Source: Pirellulales bacterium (GTDB taxonomy: Bacteria > Planctomycetota > Planctomycetia > Pirellulales > Lacipirellulaceae). Taken from it: 64,000 nt of DNA. The translations under genes and the position numbers were made by a program. Location: the NCBI GenBank assembly GCA_019636345.1, contig JAHBXQ010000001.1, positions 367,985 through 431,984 of the forward strand, read 5' to 3'. The notes below the pieces were generated by a model, which searched no databases, was not told the origin of the DNA, and saw only the letters and a program-made list of their open reading frames with translations. Positions within the stretch are counted from its first letter, which is position 1. Every line of letters begins with the position of its first letter. This document shows positions 55,091 to 63,778 of the stretch, piece after piece.

Positions 55091-55288
55091 ATGATCAAAC
55101 TCACCCACCTCGACGGCGAGGCCTTTCTGCTCAACGCGGAGTTGATCAAGTACGTCGAGCAGCGGCCCGATACGTTCATCACGCTCGTGTCCGGCGAGCG
55201 GATCGTCGTCGCGGAATCGCCGGAGGAAGTGCTCGACCGCACGCTCGAGTACCGCCGGACGATTCGACTTTTGCCCGACGCCGCGTAG
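55091..55288 (+). CDS. flbD: FlbD-family flagellar protein (SwrD-like)
   Basis: 65 residues, the normal length. The pattern IKLTHLDGEAFLLNAELIKY, then ERPDTFITLVSGERIVVAES-like residues, and PEEVLDRTLEYRR is the FlbD/SwrD family seen next to flgE and motA in many bacteria; it increases motor torque in Bacillus. The start is ATG 55091. The upstream in-frame extension is not protein-like. Confidence 0.9.
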   Translation: MIKLTHLDGEAFLLNAELIKYVEQRPDTFITLVSGERIVVAESPEEVLDRTLEYRRTIRLLPDAA

Positions 55289-55587
55289 GGTCCGTTCTCA
55301 ATCAGCTTGCGCTCTCTGCGCATCGGCGCGTCTTCCAGAATCCGATCGTCGCGGCCGGTCGTGCCGATTGTGCGTCCTGCGCCGGCCGCGCCGGTTCCGG
55401 CCGACGCTGCGGCTTCGCCGACTTCCCCCGCCGACTCCGCCCCGGCGTCGCAGGGCGATGCTATGGTTGTCGGGAATATTGCCGAGAAGTTCGTTGCGCC
55501 GGCTCCGCATCCGCTCCGATCGTGTGGGGCGAGTCCGCCGGGGGATCGCGCCGTTCTCGCGACTCGCAGCCTGTCGATTGACCGACC

Positions 55588-56358
55588 ATGGATATTGCTT
55601 CGCTAATCGGATTGATCGCCGCGCTGGGCCTGGTTCTGGGGTCCATCATTATCGGCGGCGGCAATCTCGCCGCCTTCATCGACTATCCGTCCATGATGGT
55701 CGTCATCGGCGGTTCGATCGCCGCAGCCCTGATCTGCTTTCCCTTGGGGAGCTTTTTCAGCGTGTTCAAAGTGACCATGAAGGTCTTCTTCTACAAGCTC
55801 GACTCGATCCCCAACCTCATCGACGAGATCGTCGGCCTCGCCGAAACCGCGCGGCGGGACGGCTTGCTGGCCTTGGAGAGCAAACTGGGGGAGATCGACA
55901 ACCAGTTCGTCGTCCTCGGGGTGCAAATGGCCGTCGACGGCACTCGCCCCGAGGTGATGGAAGACATTCTCCGCACCGAGATGGACGCGGTCGCCACCCG
56001 GCACCGCGACGGCAAAGCGGTGCTCGATTGCATGGGTCGGTTCGCTCCCGCGTTCGGCATGATCGGCACGCTGATGGGACTGATCATCATGCTCGGCGAC
56101 ATGAGCGACCCCTCGAAGATCGGCGCCGGGATGGCCGTCGCGCTGCTGACCACCCTCTACGGGGCGGTCATCTCGAATTGCGCGTTCCTCCCCTTCGCCG
56201 AAAAGTTGGGATACACCAACAAGCAAGAACTGCTCGCTATGGACATCATCATCCGAGGGATCATGGCGATCCAATCGGGCGAGAACCCGCGGGTCATCGA
56301 ACAGAAACTCAACACCTTCGTCCCGCCGAAACTGCGCGCCGCGAAAGACGCGGCCTGA
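55588..56358 (+). CDS. motA: Flagellar motor stator protein MotA
   Basis: 256 residues, four membrane helices. Two helices are at about 6-24 and 33-53, and the cytoplasmic loop carries ARRDGLLALE, where R89 and E97 match R90 and E98 of Escherichia coli MotA. The last two helices contain PAFGMIGTLMGLIIML and GMAVALLTTLYGAVISN. Together with MotB it forms the ion channel. A 299-bp gap after flbD has a marginal frame but no firm gene. motB follows after 70 bp. Confidence 0.95.
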   Translation: MDIASLIGLIAALGLVLGSIIIGGGNLAAFIDYPSMMVVIGGSIAAALICFPLGSFFSVFKVTMKVFFYKLDSIPNLIDEIVGLAETARRDGLLALESKLGEIDNQFVVLGVQMAVDGTRPEVMEDILRTEMDAVATRHRDGKAVLDCMGRFAPAFGMIGTLMGLIIMLGDMSDPSKIGAGMAVALLTTLYGAVISNCAFLPFAEKLGYTNKQELLAMDIIIRGIMAIQSGENPRVIEQKLNTFVPPKLRAAKDAA

Positions 56359-56428
56359 GGCGGGGAAGAAGTCGGCAAAGTCGAAGACGACCCCCCAGTC
56401 ACCAGTCGCTCACCCCCCCGTCCCTCCC

Positions 56429-57178
56429 ATGGCCATCCCAGAAGAACCGGCGCCGGGAGTCCCCGAGTGGGTCGTCACGTTCGGCGACATGATGTCGTTG
56501 CTGTTGACCTTCTTCATCATGCTCGTCTCGATGAGCGAGATTAAGGAGGATCGCAAGTACCAAGCGATGGTCGAGTCGTTTCGCGAGATGTTCGGGCACG
56601 AGATGTCGAGCGCGACGCTCATTCCCGGCGACATCCGCCCGCGGAATTCGACCCAGCAGGAACACGTCATGATGATGGGACGAGCGAAACGGAAAGATAC
56701 GCACAACGGCGGCGCCGACGTGAAAGCCGTCGTCGGCGAAAACGACCGCGTGCAAATCGTTCGCCCCGGCGACGACGCCACGGCCGGCGGCGTCGTCTAC
56801 TTCGACGGCAATGCAGCCGAGATCACCGACGAGGTCCGCAAGGGACTCGACGTGATCATCGACCAGATCTCCGGCAAGCCGCAGAAGCTGGAACTTCGCG
56901 GCCACACGACCAGCGCACCGGTCAATCCCGCCGCGGGTTATCGCGATCACTACGATCTGGCGTTCGCCCGCAGCCGGGCGGTTCGCGACTACTTCGTCAA
57001 ACAAGGGATCGAATCCGCGCGGATTCGGCTCACGGCGGCCGGAGCGACCGAGCCGATCTACAACGGGGTCGATCCCGACCAACTGAAACGCAACGCCCGG
57101 GTGCAGGTGCTCATGTGGGACGAACGGATCGAAGACTTCGATGCGTTGCCGAGCTCCGGCGCCGGATCCGCCCCTTGA
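56429..57178 (+). CDS. motB: Flagellar motor stator protein MotB
   Basis: 249 residues. The single membrane helix near residues 14-35 (WVVTFGDMMSLLLTFFIMLV) contains the ion-carrying D20. A periplasmic plug and a C-terminal OmpA-type peptidoglycan-binding domain follow (LELRGHTTSAPV, YDLAFARSRAVRDYF, RIRLTAAG). MotB anchors the stator to the wall. The helix residues do not fix proton or sodium use. Confidence 0.95.
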   Translation: MAIPEEPAPGVPEWVVTFGDMMSLLLTFFIMLVSMSEIKEDRKYQAMVESFREMFGHEMSSATLIPGDIRPRNSTQQEHVMMMGRAKRKDTHNGGADVKAVVGENDRVQIVRPGDDATAGGVVYFDGNAAEITDEVRKGLDVIIDQISGKPQKLELRGHTTSAPVNPAAGYRDHYDLAFARSRAVRDYFVKQGIESARIRLTAAGATEPIYNGVDPDQLKRNARVQVLMWDERIEDFDALPSSGAGSAP

Positions 57179-57298
57179 ACGCTCGCCGAACGCTCGAGTC
57201 TTCCCTTCCCCAGTCCCCGCTCCCCTGCGACCCTCGTGCCTCGCTCCGGCCTGCCGGACGACCCTGCTAGCGAATCCACGAATCCAAGGATCCCAGCC

Positions 57299-57844
57299 AT
57301 GTCGCAAGATTCAGCCTCTCCCTCGGGCAAGCGGAGCCTGCTGACGCTGCTCAAGGCCCTGGCGTTCGTTTCGACGATCGTGCTCTTGGAGATCGTCGCC
57401 GCCTCGATGATCCTCCCCTCCGCCGAGGACGTGGAGAAGGTCGGCGTCAAGCTTGCCTCCGACGCTAGCAGCGACAAAGCGGGCGAAGGGACCGACGGCG
57501 CGACCCCCCGGGTCGTCGCCGAAAACACCCGCGAAGTCAGTCTGGGCAGCTACCACGTTCTTACGTACGATCCCAACACCGGCACCAGCGTCAACATCGA
57601 CTTCGACCTGTTCGGCACGGTGCTGGCGAACGAGGAGTCGGCCTTCACCGAGATGTTCCTCGTCAACCAGAACCGCATCAGCGAACAGGTCACGGTGACG
57701 ATGCGCGGCATGGAGATCACGGATTTCACGGACGCCGATCTTGACGTCATTAAACGCAAGCTGCTCGACAAGGCGAACCGCGCCCTGGGCAAACCCCTGC
57801 TGCGACAGATCGTGATTCCGAAGTTCTCATTCATCGAGCGGTAG
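57299..57844 (+). CDS. fliL: FliL-like flagellar basal-body protein
   Basis: 181 residues. One membrane helix is near 18-40 (LKALAFVSTIVLLEIVAASM), the periplasmic part (VSLGSYHVLTYDPNTGTSVN, residues about 80-99) and the C-terminal MEITDFTDADLDVIKRKLLD match FliL. It is followed 50 bp later by fliN, with no fliM between. FliL stabilises stators. The start is ATG 57299. Confidence 0.83.
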   Translation: MSQDSASPSGKRSLLTLLKALAFVSTIVLLEIVAASMILPSAEDVEKVGVKLASDASSDKAGEGTDGATPRVVAENTREVSLGSYHVLTYDPNTGTSVNIDFDLFGTVLANEESAFTEMFLVNQNRISEQVTVTMRGMEITDFTDADLDVIKRKLLDKANRALGKPLLRQIVIPKFSFIER

Positions 57845-57894
57845 CCGCGCCGGCCCGGCCGACGGGAGGACGACGCAGCGAGGAAAGGATTCCG

Positions 57895-58542
57895 ATGGCA
57901 GACGAACAAATCGGGCAAGACGAAATCGAACAGTTGCTCAAGAGCGCCCAGCAAGCGGCGGGGGGCGCCCCCCCTCCCTCCCCGAGCAAGGCTCCCGAGG
58001 CCGGGAGCGACGACGCGGCGCTCGACCAGTCCGAAATCGAACGTCTGTTGGCCGGCGGCGCTGGCGGGCAGCCCGCCTCCAAGGCCCCCGCGGCGACCCC
58101 GCGTCCCGCCCCCCGGCCAGCGGCCGCAGTCGCCGCGGCCCCGGAGCCGATCGTCTCGCAAAGCGACGTCGAAGCCCTGCTCAACAAGGCCGAGGCTGCG
58201 CTCGAATCGTTCGACGAGCCGCTCGCCCCCTTGCCGCGCGGGATCAAGCAGTTCGAGTTCCAGGATTTCGCCGGCGCGTCGGCCAACCCCGACAGCGCCA
58301 CGCTCGATCTCATGCGCGACGTGCAACTCGATCTCACGATCGAACTGGGCCGCACCCACATGCACCTGGAAGACGTGCTGCGACTCAAAAAGGGAGCCGT
58401 CGTCCCGCTCGACAAACTCGCCGGCGACCCGGCCGACATCTACGTCAACGGCCGCTTGGTCGCCCGCGGCGAAGTTCTGGTGCTGAACGACAACTTCTGC
58501 GTCCGCGTCGCGGAGCTAGTCGTCAGCGACCACGCCGCTTGA
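57895..58542 (+). CDS. fliN: Flagellar motor switch protein FliN with triplicated FliM-type motif
   Basis: 215 residues. The C-terminal SpoA domain (about 138-210) is canonical FliN: VQLDLTIELGRTHMHLEDVL, LKKGAVVPLDKLAG and VARGEVLVLNDNFCVRV. The N-terminal 110 residues hold three copies of a helix like the CheY-binding N-terminus of FliM (SQDEIDALL): GQDEIEQLL (7-15), DQSEIERLL (44-52) and SQSDVEALL (88-96), joined by Pro/Ala linkers. It follows fliL directly, in the place where fliM is normally found. The last flagellar gene in the window. Confidence 0.93.
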   Translation: MADEQIGQDEIEQLLKSAQQAAGGAPPPSPSKAPEAGSDDAALDQSEIERLLAGGAGGQPASKAPAATPRPAPRPAAAVAAAPEPIVSQSDVEALLNKAEAALESFDEPLAPLPRGIKQFEFQDFAGASANPDSATLDLMRDVQLDLTIELGRTHMHLEDVLRLKKGAVVPLDKLAGDPADIYVNGRLVARGEVLVLNDNFCVRVAELVVSDHAA

Positions 58543-58741
58543 GCGCGTTGAAACGTCGCTCGCGCACGTCGCAATCAACCGCGAAACGCGCAACAGGACG
58601 CGAACAGACAACCGTACTCGGCTTGCCTGGACGAGAGCCGGCGAGCAGCTGCGCCAAGTTTAGGTCGTCTGCCGTCGCATCGAGTTCGCTGCCGCTCCTG
58701 TTGTTTGCGCTCTTCGCGCCGTTCGCGGTTCTGGGCGAGGA

Positions 58742-61225
58742 CTACCGCTCTGCGGTCTCCACGCTCACCTCATGCACGCCCGCCGACCAGCCGGGCTGCA
58801 TCGTCAGTTCCAGCCGCAATCCGCGGGCGAGCCTCGGTTGGATCTCGCAGCGATTCATCCGATCAGGTTCGCAACCGTGCTCCGCGGCGCCGGGAGCTTC
58901 GTCCCACTCGCCCGCCTCGTCCTTGAGCATCAGCTTCCATGCGGCCGGGACGCGGCATTCGCCCAAGCCCGTGTCGTCGAACCAATACGCTTCGACCGCC
59001 GTGACGCGCACCGGTTCGGTGAAGTCGTACTCGATCCACGCTTCCTCCCCCTTGCGGGGCCACCAGTGGATGAAAGCGGGCTCGTGGTCGATCGACCGTC
59101 GCGGGACGCGACCGTCGGCCACCGCGGCGAGGTTGCCCTGCGCCCCGGGAGAGGCCGTGACGCGGCTGCGATTGGCCACCGTCGGGGCCGGCAACGGGTC
59201 GGCCGCGTCGAGCGTCCGCGGCAGCCATACGGCCATCTGTCCCCGCCCGCGATGGGCCCAAGCGTAGTAGGGGATCGCGCGGACCGCGACCGGCTTGGCT
59301 GCAACTTGGCGCTCGCCGTCGTGCTGTTCGTAATGCGTCGCCGTGACGGTCCCTTCCAACACCGTCACGCCCCCCAAGAGCGAGTCCTCGACCCGCGGCG
59401 CGAACGGGGCGTCGTCGGGTACGACGAGATTCGAGACTTGCCCGTCCGGCACGTCGGGATGCTCGAGGCAATACACCAGCGGCCCGCGTTGCAGAGCCGT
59501 TCGACCCCGATCGGCGACGACCCGTTCGTCGGCGATGACCCTCCGCACCGGCATCGGCAAGTCGAGTTCGACGATCTCCTCGCCGTTCCACTCCCGCGAG
59601 ATCGTCGCGTACCCGCCGTCCGCGGGTCGCCACGCCGGCTCGCCGTCGAGGGTCACCCGCGCCGGCTTGGGCGCAGCGTCGGCGAATTCGTACAACCCCT
59701 CGGCGTTGGCGATGTTGCGGGCCCACTCGGGGACGCGCACCTTGAGCGTCAGTTCGCGCCCTGGGTCGCTCGGCGTCACGGTCAAACGGATCCGACCGTC
59801 CCAGGGATACTTCGTCTCCTGCCGGACGACGACTTGGCCGCCGTCGACGTCGAGAGTCGCCTCCCCCGCGACGAACAGGTTCACGTAGATCACGTCGTCG
59901 CGCACCCCGTACACGAATCCCGGCGTCGAGGGCATGAATCGGCAGACGTTCGACGGACAGCAGGGGCACCCGAACCACTCGCTTCGTTGGGCCCCCCCGT
60001 CGCTCGCCAGCGGATTGGGGTAAAAAAAGTGCGTCCCGTCGAGCGCCACCCCCGACAGAAATCCGTTGTACAACGTCCGTTCCATGACGTCGGCGTACTT
60101 CGCGTCGCCGTGCAACAGGAACAGGCGGTGATTCCACAGCACGTTGGCGATCTGGGCGCACGTCTCGCAGTACGCCGTCGCGTTGGGGAGTTCGAAATTG
60201 CGGCCGAACGCCTCTCCCCGGCCCGTGGCGCCGACGCCGCCGGTGACGTACAGCTTCTTCCCGACCACGTTGCGCCACAACCGATCCATCACGGCGACGT
60301 ACCGCTCGTCGCCCGTAAGGGCCGCGACGTCGGCGACTCCCGCGTAGAGGTAGAGCGCCCGCACCGCATGTCCGACCGCTTCGTCCTGTTCGAGCATCGG
60401 GGCGTGATCCTGACAGTACTCGCCCCACAACTGGGGACGATCCTTCGTCTTGCGTCCTCGGAGATCGATGAAGTATCGGGCAAGGTCCAAGTACTCCTGC
60501 TTGCCGGTCGCGCGATACAGCTTGACCAGCCCGACCTCGATCTCAGGATGGCCGCTGGTCGACTCGATCTTGCCGGGGCCGAACTCCCGGACCAGTTGGT
60601 CCGCGGTGCGAATCGCCACGTCCAGCAGCGACCGCTTCCCGGTCGCCGCGTGGTGGGCGACCGCCGCCTCGTACAAGTGGCCGTAGTTGTACAGTTCGTG
60701 ATCGTGCTGCAAGTTGTCGAACGGCTTCTCGCGGACTCGCACGACCATGCGATCGTAGTTGGCGGGTTTCTTCTTTGCGGTCCACAGGGTGTAAAGATAT
60801 CCGCTTGGTTCCTGAGCGGCCGCGACGTCGGCGATCAATCCGTCGAGATACTCGTCAAGCTTCGGATCGGGGCGCGTCATCAGCGCGTACGAGGCGCCTT
60901 CGATCACTTTGTAGATGTCGCTGTCGTTGAAGCCGTAGTCTCCCTCCCAAGCGGCGTCGCTTTTTCCCGCGGCGATCAAGAAGTTCTCGCGGCGGTGCGT
61001 TTCTTCGCACTTGGCGAACGAGGTGGGGATCGTCGCCGTGCGATTCGTCTCCAACCGCGGCGCCCAAAACTCGTCGGCAAAACGCACCGCCGTGGCCGCA
61101 ACGGGTCGAATGGGGTAATCCCTCCGCACATGATTCGCCCCCTCCTCAGCCGCGCGACACTCCGCCGAACTCGTCGCCAATGCGACGATGACGGCGAGAA
61201 TTCCTGAATTATTTCCGATGTGCAT
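58742..61225 (-). CDS. Secreted GH127-family glycoside hydrolase (beta-L-arabinofuranosidase type)
   Basis: 827 residues with an N-terminal signal peptide (NSGILAVIVALATSSAECRA). The alpha/alpha barrel is the former DUF1680. The catalytic zinc-cysteine site is visible: E354 and C356 in YCETCAQ, C422 and C423 in CPCCPSN, matching E338, C340, C417 and C418 of the Bifidobacterium enzyme. Other GH127 motifs are QLWGEYCQDHAP and HDHELYNYGHLYEAAVAH. A C-terminal beta domain follows. It would cut beta-L-arabinofuranosides or related sugars outside the cytoplasm. No other sugar gene is near. Confidence 0.93.
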   Translation of the reverse strand: MHIGNNSGILAVIVALATSSAECRAAEEGANHVRRDYPIRPVAATAVRFADEFWAPRLETNRTATIPTSFAKCEETHRRENFLIAAGKSDAAWEGDYGFNDSDIYKVIEGASYALMTRPDPKLDEYLDGLIADVAAAQEPSGYLYTLWTAKKKPANYDRMVVRVREKPFDNLQHDHELYNYGHLYEAAVAHHAATGKRSLLDVAIRTADQLVREFGPGKIESTSGHPEIEVGLVKLYRATGKQEYLDLARYFIDLRGRKTKDRPQLWGEYCQDHAPMLEQDEAVGHAVRALYLYAGVADVAALTGDERYVAVMDRLWRNVVGKKLYVTGGVGATGRGEAFGRNFELPNATAYCETCAQIANVLWNHRLFLLHGDAKYADVMERTLYNGFLSGVALDGTHFFYPNPLASDGGAQRSEWFGCPCCPSNVCRFMPSTPGFVYGVRDDVIYVNLFVAGEATLDVDGGQVVVRQETKYPWDGRIRLTVTPSDPGRELTLKVRVPEWARNIANAEGLYEFADAAPKPARVTLDGEPAWRPADGGYATISREWNGEEIVELDLPMPVRRVIADERVVADRGRTALQRGPLVYCLEHPDVPDGQVSNLVVPDDAPFAPRVEDSLLGGVTVLEGTVTATHYEQHDGERQVAAKPVAVRAIPYYAWAHRGRGQMAVWLPRTLDAADPLPAPTVANRSRVTASPGAQGNLAAVADGRVPRRSIDHEPAFIHWWPRKGEEAWIEYDFTEPVRVTAVEAYWFDDTGLGECRVPAAWKLMLKDEAGEWDEAPGAAEHGCEPDRMNRCEIQPRLARGLRLELTMQPGWSAGVHEVSVETAER

Positions 61226-61542
61226 GACCGCCTCCGCGTTCTTTGGATGTTCTCCGCCGAGATCGATAACCGCAGCGAAGCCAACATGTTACGCCAACCG
61301 CATCGTCAGTTGAACCATGTCGCTGGCCAGGAACTGTGCGCACCAATCGCGCTGACCGCGGAGAATTGTAATTGAGCAAGCGCCTGCGCCACGTACACTA
61401 AGACCCCGAACCAAGCGGACGGGCAGGACGAACTTGCCCCAGACCGACCACACGACGCCCTTCGAGCCCGCGCTCCGCGGCGTCGCCAGCCGAGCCCTCT
61501 TGGCTCGCTCGTCGGCACGCTTCCTCAGGACAAGGATCGCGC
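61226..61542. other. Divergent gap upstream of the GH127 gene
   Basis: 317 bases with no gene. The GH127 gene reads left and the 134-residue hypothetical reads right, so promoters for both should lie here. I see no clear palindrome or terminator. Confidence 0.35.
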
Positions 61543-61947
61543 ATGGCCTTCGACCCGCAAACCCGGCTGCTCGCCGGTTCTCGGATTCTCGCTCCGCTCC
61601 TCAACTACGCCGGGTTCGGCTTCGAGCCGGGAGAGGTCTCGGACGAGGGACATTCCGCCGAGGGTCGATTCGTCGCCGGCGATCGCGCCATCGAACTGCG
61701 CTACCAGTGGGGGCTCGCAGAAGTCCGCTTTCGAGTCGGCGACTGGGTCCTCGAACATGCCGAGTACATGCGCCTGCTCGGGGTCGAAGAGTCGAGCTCG
61801 CTGCTCGCCGAGCGACACGAGATCGAGTCGGAAGGATTCGAGGCGCTGCTCGAAGATCTGACTCGCTTTGCCGCGGAATTCCTTGCCGGCGATGCGCAGC
61901 GGTTCTGCGCGTTGGCCGCGCAGGCTGAATGCCGAGCGGTGGCTTGA
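61543..61947 (+). CDS. Hypothetical protein
   Basis: 134 residues, not recognised. It is acidic and soluble, with no signal or membrane helix. Middle strands (RFVAGDRAIELRYQWGLAEV, RFRVGDWVLEHAEYMRLLG) suggest an alpha/beta fold, and a C-terminal helix covers about 100-130 (EGFEALLEDLTRFAAEFLAG). Codon use fits the neighbours. An AGGA lies about 16 bases before the ATG. Confidence is moderate because only composition and pattern support it. Confidence 0.65.
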   Translation: MAFDPQTRLLAGSRILAPLLNYAGFGFEPGEVSDEGHSAEGRFVAGDRAIELRYQWGLAEVRFRVGDWVLEHAEYMRLLGVEESSSLLAERHEIESEGFEALLEDLTRFAAEFLAGDAQRFCALAAQAECRAVA

Positions 61948-61991
61948 TGACGCGGCGCCAAGTCGCCCGCGAACGATCGCTCAACCGCCCG

Positions 61992-62432
61992 TTACTGGAC
62001 GCAACTTGCTCCGACCGTCAGTCGCGCGATGTTCGCGCGGTGGTAGATCCACAGGTCGGCGTCGATTCGCCGCAGCATCCGCAATCGCTGCTCGGCCGCC
62101 AGCAATGCCAGCCGCGCGTCTTGCTCCGCGGTCCACGTCGGCGAGTTCTGCCGAAACGACTCAAACGGCCGATACGCCTTCACGCGGGCCGCAAGGACGT
62201 CGACTTCCCTCTGGGCAAGTTGGATGTGATCCTGCAGCGCCGCGACGTACTGCGGATAGATGAAGTACAAGTAGTCGTGCAGACGCTGCTCGGCGGCCGA
62301 CAGCGTGACGGACGCGTTCGGGACGACGACAGCCGTCTCTGTCGGAACCGCAGGGCCCGGGGGCAACGTCTCGTCGGCGCGTCCGACGGTCGCAATCGAC
62401 GACATGACATAGGCGAGCAGCAGGCGGCGCAT
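61992..62432 (-). CDS. Hypothetical secreted protein
   Basis: 146 residues, not recognised. The N-terminus MRRLLLAYVMSSIATVGRAD looks like a Sec signal peptide cleaved near residue 19. The mature part is helical (about 44-80, LSAAEQRLHDYLYFIYPQYV, and about 101-125, QDARLALLAAEQRLRMLRRI) and may form a helical hairpin. It could be a periplasmic protein. It converges with the 134-residue gene. Confidence 0.65.
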   Translation of the reverse strand: MRRLLLAYVMSSIATVGRADETLPPGPAVPTETAVVVPNASVTLSAAEQRLHDYLYFIYPQYVAALQDHIQLAQREVDVLAARVKAYRPFESFRQNSPTWTAEQDARLALLAAEQRLRMLRRIDADLWIYHRANIARLTVGASCVQ

Positions 62433-62626
62433 GGCGGCACTTTGGGTTCTGCGTGACCAGGGTGCGGCGACCGAGGCGCCGCTCTTCTGTCCACGCTAAT
62501 CAGACCGAACCGCCGATTCCAACACTCTCGCCCGGCGCGGGCCCCGACCGGCTCGTGAGGGTCCGGTCGTGCCGACTATGACGGGTTCGCCTCGCCCCGG
62601 ACAAACCTCGCTGGCGACCGCTGGCG

Positions 62627-63778
62627 TCAACTTACCAGCACCAGATTGTCTCGGTGGACGACTTCGTCGTAGGGGCAATGGCCGAGCAGATCCGCAATCC
62701 GCTCGGTCGATTGGCCGGCGATCTTTTCCATCTCGGGGGCGGCGTAATTGATCAGCCCCCGAGCGAATTCGGTCCCCGCGACGTCGCACAGGCTCACGAC
62801 GTCTCCCTTGACGAAGTCCCCCTCGACGCCGCGGACTCCCACGGCCAGCAGACTGCGCCCCTGCGCGACGACTGCCGCGCGGGCGCCGTCGTCGAGCGTC
62901 AGCTTGCCCGCGGGTCGAGCGCTCCAGCCGATCCACCGTTTGCGGCTGTCGATGCTTCGTCCCTCGGGCAAGATGAGCGTCCCGACTTCTTCGCCGGCGA
63001 GCACGTCCGTCAGAACGTCGGGGCGTCGCCCCGCGGCGATGATCACGTTTTCGCCGGCGCTGGCCGCGATCCCTGCGGCGCGCAGCTTGCTCGCCATCCC
63101 CCCCGTGCTGAGCCGCAGCCCGCCGACCTGAAGCGTGTCGTGCACCAACTCGCCGCGCGCCGCTGCAAGATTGGTGATCGTCGACAGCACCTGCGCTCCC
63201 GGCTCCAATGGATGCCGGTCGTACACCCCCTCGACGTCGGACAACAGCACCAACAGCGGCGCCCTCAGCAGGTTCGTCACCAGCGCAGCCAGTCGGTCGT
63301 TGTCCCCGAAGCTGATTTGCAGTTCCTCGACCGACACGGTGTCGTTCTCGTTGATGATCGGCACCGCTCCGACGCGAAACACGGCCAACAGCGTGTTGCG
63401 CACGTTGAGGTAGCGCGTGCGATCGCGCAAATCCTCGGCCGTGAGCAAGACCTGCGCGGCGCTCAGCCCGTGGACGGCGAGGGCCTTGTTGTACGATTCG
63501 ATGAGCCGGCTTTGCCCGACGGCGGCAGTCGCCTGCAACTCGGCGACGTTCGTTGGGCGCCGCTTGAGCCCCAGCCGACCGATCCCCGCGGCCACAGCCC
63601 CGCTGCTGACCAATACGATGCGCCGACCGGCGGCGTGCTGCACGGCGATCTGATCGGCAATGCTCGCGACGCGCGCATCGTCGAGCGTGCCGTCGGGCCC
63701 CGCGAGCACGCGGCTCCCGACTTTGACGACGACCGTGTCCGCGGCGGACACGACTTCTTGACGCACGACCGATGCCAT
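62627..63778 (-). CDS. proB: Glutamate 5-kinase
   Basis: First enzyme of proline synthesis: phosphorylates glutamate, in the cytoplasm. 383 residues. The amino-acid kinase domain has VVVKVGSRVLAGPDGTLDD, IVLVSSGAVAAGIGRLGLK, FGDNDRLAALVTNLLRAPLL and GTGGMASKL-like LSTGGMASKLRAA. The C-terminal PUA domain (about 285-375) has KLTLDDGARAAVVAQGRSLL and the VKGDVVSLCDVAGTEFARGL segment. No proA is in the window. The last 220 bases of the window show no further gene. Confidence 0.95.
   Translation of the reverse strand: MASVVRQEVVSAADTVVVKVGSRVLAGPDGTLDDARVASIADQIAVQHAAGRRIVLVSSGAVAAGIGRLGLKRRPTNVAELQATAAVGQSRLIESYNKALAVHGLSAAQVLLTAEDLRDRTRYLNVRNTLLAVFRVGAVPIINENDTVSVEELQISFGDNDRLAALVTNLLRAPLLVLLSDVEGVYDRHPLEPGAQVLSTITNLAAARGELVHDTLQVGGLRLSTGGMASKLRAAGIAASAGENVIIAAGRRPDVLTDVLAGEEVGTLILPEGRSIDSRKRWIGWSARPAGKLTLDDGARAAVVAQGRSLLAVGVRGVEGDFVKGDVVSLCDVAGTEFARGLINYAAPEMEKIAGQSTERIADLLGHCPYDEVVHRDNLVLVS

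Noticed and set aside
55307..55606. A 99-codon frame between flbD and motA
   Set aside because: It begins without a good ribosome site, is Ala/Pro/Arg-rich without pattern, and overlaps the start of motA.
58772..61207. A very long open frame (811 codons) on the strand opposite the GH127 gene
   Set aside because: It is the antisense shadow of a well-supported GH127 enzyme. High third-position GC keeps antisense frames open. Its composition is rich in Arg, Gly and Val with no domains.
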